DNA of 64,000 nt, taken from Neorhodopirellula pilleata. GTDB taxonomy: Bacteria > Planctomycetota > Planctomycetia > Pirellulales > Pirellulaceae. The notes beneath the pieces were generated by a model. It did not search any database, was not told the origin of the DNA, and saw only the letters and a program-made list of their open reading frames with translations. Positions 62,801 through 64,000 of this stretch are shown here, piece after piece (the first letter of the stretch is position 1; the number at the start of each line of letters is the position of its first letter). The translations under genes and the position numbers were made by a program. The stretch covers positions 361,502 to 425,501 of the forward strand of contig NZ_SJPM01000001.1 in NCBI RefSeq assembly GCF_007859915.1, read 5' to 3'.

Positions 62801-64000
62801 GAACAAACGCGCGAAGGTGGGATTGGATTGATGCAACGACCGCGCCCAACCGGGATGAATGCCCCCTTGGCCGGTGAAGTAAAAATCCACGTGCGGATTT
62901 CGTTGAGCAGTCGCGTGAATCCAAGTCGCGTCGCGGGCGTCTCCGATCTTGGCTGCCCGGTATCGATAGTGACTGCGCCGGACGGCGAGAGAAAACGCGA
63001 GTGAAGTGTGATCCACTTGGGATGCGAGTGACTCGATCGATTCAATCTGTTGAGCGAGCGCGGGTTCCGATTTCGCCGACATGACGAGCGGATCGCCTTG
63101 GCGTGTGATCGTTTCTGGCTTCGCTGTCGCTGCCGGTGCCTCGGCGACGATCACGTGCGCGTTCGTGCCACTGAACCCGAACGAACTGACACCGGCAACC
63201 CGAGGGCGATCGACCTGACGTTTCCAATCAGTCGGTCGCGTGGGCACCGTGATGCTTTCATCCCAAGCGACGTTCGAATTGGGACGCTCGAAATGGATCT
63301 GCGGTGGCAATTGTTCGTGGTGCATCGCCAACGCGACTTTGATCAACCCCGCGATCCCGGCGGCGGATTCCAAATGCCCGATGTTGGACTTGACCGAGCC
63401 GACTTGCAAACGTGTCGAAGAACCGATCACTTCGCGGATCGCTCGCAGTTCGATCGGATCGCCCAGCGGGGTACCCGTTCCGTGGGCTTCGACGTAATCC
63501 AGATCCTCCGGCGATAAGCCTCCGTCGTGAAGAGCTTCGCGGATCAGTTCCGATTGCGCTTCTCGGCTCGGCGCGGTCAAGCCGTTGGTACGTCCGTCTT
63601 GATTGATCGCGGAGCCTTTCAAGACGCCATAGATTCGATTTCCGTCGGCGATCGCATCGTCGAGGGGCTGCAACAGGATCGCCGCGACACCCTCGCCACG
63701 AACGAATCCGTTGGCTTGATCGTCGAACGCGCGGCACACACCGGTCGACGACAACATGCCCGCTTTGGCGAAAGATTCGGTGGCTTCGTCGGAAAGAATT
63801 AAGTTCACGCCGGCGGCGATCGCATAGTCACATTCGCCGTTGCGGATCGATCGAATCGCTTGATGCGTGGCAACAAGCGACGACGAACACGCGGTATCGA
63901 TGGTTAGGCTCGGGCCGCGAAAATCAAAAGTGTAAGAGATTCGTCCCGAAGCCATCGCGAGCGAGTTACCCGACGCGGAATACGCCGTCACCGACGACGC
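56867..64000 (-). CDS. Highly reducing type I PKS: KS(partial) - AT - DH - MT - ER - KR - ACP, N-terminus beyond window
   Basis: About 2377 residues visible; the frame is open to the right edge. Counted from position 63991: KS with DTACSSS (about 34), EAHGTGTPLGDPIE (172) and NIGHLESAAG (207); AT (about 360-680) with GHSLGEYAAA and THGFHS, the His-x-Phe-His pattern of malonyl-specific ATs; DH (about 740-1010) with IDHQVMSSIVFPAAG; C-methyltransferase (about 1190-1400) with LEIGAGTGS; ER (about 1640-1950) with HSAAGGVGMAAVQIARSLGA; KR (about 1960-2170) with SGGLGGLG, where the catalytic YxxxN reads HATAN; ACP (about 2255-2330) with GMDSLTSLEL. A C-terminal acidic helix (RDEVTDLLREIGDL) may dock to the next PKS. 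It should build a saturated, alpha-methyl-branched chain, perhaps iteratively as only one module is present. Confidence 0.93.
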   Translation of the reverse strand, partial: ASSVTAYSASGNSLAMASGRISYTFDFRGPSLTIDTACSSSLVATHQAIRSIRNGECDYAIAAGVNLILSDEATESFAKAGMLSSTGVCRAFDDQANGFVRGEGVAAILLQPLDDAIADGNRIYGVLKGSAINQDGRTNGLTAPSREAQSELIREALHDGGLSPEDLDYVEAHGTGTPLGDPIELRAIREVIGSSTRLQVGSVKSNIGHLESAAGIAGLIKVALAMHHEQLPPQIHFERPNSNVAWDESITVPTRPTDWKRQVDRPRVAGVSSFGFSGTNAHVIVAEAPAATAKPETITRQGDPLVMSAKSEPALAQQIESIESLASQVDHTSLAFSLAVRRSHYRYRAAKIGDARDATWIHATAQRNPHVDFYFTGQGGIHPGWARSLHQSNPTFARLFDEAARSYQRVTGDDLKSRVWGDANGWSDVQIQPAIYTIQVATARFWQKLGIETHRVVGHSLGEYAAATIAGVFEFEDGLKLVDTRSRLAGAIQQRGGMLAVFASEADTQAALEEASQGRTEDWDIAVVNGPRQTLIAALPETLERLTVVLNDRGITTRPMATTHGFHSRLIDPMLDEFEAYAATIPMRPPTRPMISSQTGLPVGDEVATPAYWRGNLRNTVRFDSALKTLSADKAGKSDDTTIGLEIGAGSTLSGLARASKLGLDVLPGIIDHPDSGTNHGATLAKLYLHGAEIDWRLALGAPAPMISLPTYCFDRSRHWITPSSEEPASAPGLQISPPAVPYESHRGTDSPGTRLDLAGDDVVYQNVLMADDFIDHQVMSSIVFPAAGIFWWACRAGQEQAKSSIPTAPVVLENVRIERSLVLSPGESKTSQLSLKPGDANQRSGQWSVRHENGWQRHADWRVRSEDSVVQMPSMPLPATRIGQLQSQCVATHYRQLADAGLQYGPSYRCIEQIRATGKWVDAVIAPASPDDTDRIGLFDSALQTIAAAGYQWGSRTWVPVGAQRIEFASDVESNFSGRLHVQASLLEQDDESATAEIWISGESSDRVLIHIVGLKVQATTPIDTQHCLFQDTFVPRIRLTEPANRPTPKLNDVDWYIGMPEADHGVLTISNALEALAGRWVADILSELGLRWEIGRSFTTSEFSAQAGVLRAHGRLLHRILAIAAEERWLTRDAQRRDDADHDSDETRWTIQAVPTSTVAEMPRIAGQNEFVLLDRCAASVAEIMRTGKDPLPLLFPSDGQATVAHVYRDSIGGRRLNHLAATSVQRMVDALPPGRGMRILEIGAGTGSTTASVLPCLPPDRCRYDFTDIAPGFFIAAKEQFQEFGFVNYQVLNIENDPATQGFDSRLGTYDLVIAANVLHATADMTTTLQNIARMLSPRGSLIVLEGTRPARWMDLTFGLTDGWWRFTDADVRADYPLLSCDGWRSLLSNTGFEGTCFIDPVDNEKQPSPSHLICSHRQQDKNQPESRVGFVGIGTGDCQRQLIQQLNEHHSDAIAMIDAVEFTRPAVTSSDRIVEQVQAVCDRSRPTHWVLMLEIDDTAFDSPADGLMVVSRCVLDTLQTIENWSESLPSGRPDMQIDWVTRRCDSSMISDALSGFWRTATLEHPQWRCRSIDVAVDGDSNDALAMLCDELVGTAADRSEVRLDIHGRRVRELTRIDLPIRISDKVGRELSIRRRGSLDGLTIKAKPRRKPQTGEIEIRIRYAGLNFRDVLNVLGSYPGNPPLGAECVGVVASVGEGIDEFAVGDHVVAITPDTLADFVTLPVDSVCPIGEGIDEVGLASLPVAFLTASESLESIAQLSAGQSVLIHSAAGGVGMAAVQIARSLGANVYATASRSKHDFLIAGGLEHVFDSRDLGYADAILSLTGGRGVDVVLNSLGEDFVDENLRCLAPQGRYVDIALSNETLTRRIQSNRPDIHYSTLDLSQTLASHPGSIRCRLEDLLKRIADQEIHPLPSRLFTLDHAEEAFAWMMEGLNVGKPIVRCDDVSEQSATAPSSGVHLISGGLGGLGLLTCDVLVRRGVHDIVLLTRREPTDREATILQDWNRAGARVRVEVLAIDQLDSVESTLDRIRSEGRPITAVYHLAGVLQDSVISEQSTELFQTVLDPKAKGGWNLHRATLDDPIDSFVLFSSMSGWLGSPGQANHATANAFLDALADHRRRAGLPAVSIGWGPWARVGSAAKRDRLGKGDLAGIGMLMPDEGAELLEQILGATQGDVAHQLTVPARIAAGKLLIEQLPEHLKADPLFAGLSERTELFRSFREEKLCWIGNFSDYSQEEQAERVMNHLTEAIAGALAMPSAESVPIDSPLFDLGMDSLTSLELVNHLQSTLGVRMSTVELFNFPDVRSLAGRLVELLNDPSDNSRPLAEAFEDVPLKMNEIQADSVADGVDRDEVTDLLREIGDLTDQFETWGAES

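Overview
The window looks like a chromosome segment from a planctomycete, most likely Pirellulaceae and Rhodopirellula-like. The evidence is a DUF1559 protein with a pseudopilin-type N-terminus, a DUF1592/DUF1552 gene pair, several large TPR plus FG-GAP plus ASPIC/UnbV lipoproteins, moderately high GC, and families of dispersed inverted repeats of the 'cgtaacccgaagcg...gagggat' type. No tRNA, insertion sequence, phage gene or CRISPR array was seen.

Layout. 1-3.4 kb (minus): 3' part of leuC, a small conserved-looking gene and glmS, with a nested palindrome between them. 3.5-21.9 kb: an envelope/respiratory island with three paralogous TPR-FG-GAP-UnbV lipoproteins, a DUF1559 protein with a tiny lipoprotein, an octahaem-type cytochrome c, a tandem (half-dead) metallo-beta-lactamase lipoprotein, a SCO1-UnbV fusion and a COX2-like protein that has lost most CuA ligands. 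22.3-23.7 kb: a secreted HExxH protein. 23.9-28.9 kb: a tight three-gene operon of an EctB-like diaminobutyrate transaminase, an A-PCP-alpha/beta-hydrolase protein and a stand-alone hydrolase. 28.9-34.6 kb: FmdB-like zinc ribbon, a type-1-copper secreted protein, palindromic repeats, and the DUF1592-DUF1552 pair. 34.7-39.6 kb: a ThiF-family enzyme, rnpB, pyruvate kinase, an Nei/Fpg glycosylase and a family 2 glycosyltransferase. 39.6-42.9 kb: rplA-rplJ-rplL between repeat clusters, with a good intrinsic terminator. 43-47.2 kb (minus): DAHP synthase and polA. 47.3 kb to the right edge (minus): a polyketide/non-ribosomal peptide cluster.

The cluster is read right to left: a highly reducing PKS (KS-AT-DH-MT-ER-KR-ACP, truncated by the window edge), a KS-DH-ACP protein whose AT has been cleanly removed, an NRPS (TubC-like docking domain-C-A-PCP) without thioesterase, a tandem KAS III protein with an intact first and degenerate second half, and an ABC ATPase. 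The genes overlap or nearly touch. A plausible reading is that the first PKS makes a C-methylated reduced chain, the AT-less module extends it, the NRPS adds one amino acid, and the KAS III protein takes part in release or transfer. This order of events is inference.

The two most unusual systems are this cluster and the copper/haem/UnbV island with its SCO1-UnbV fusion next to a CuA-less COX2-like protein. Degenerate tandem copies recur in the window: the MBL protein and the KAS III protein each carry a second, ligand-less copy of their own fold, and one hydrolase domain has lost its nucleophile.
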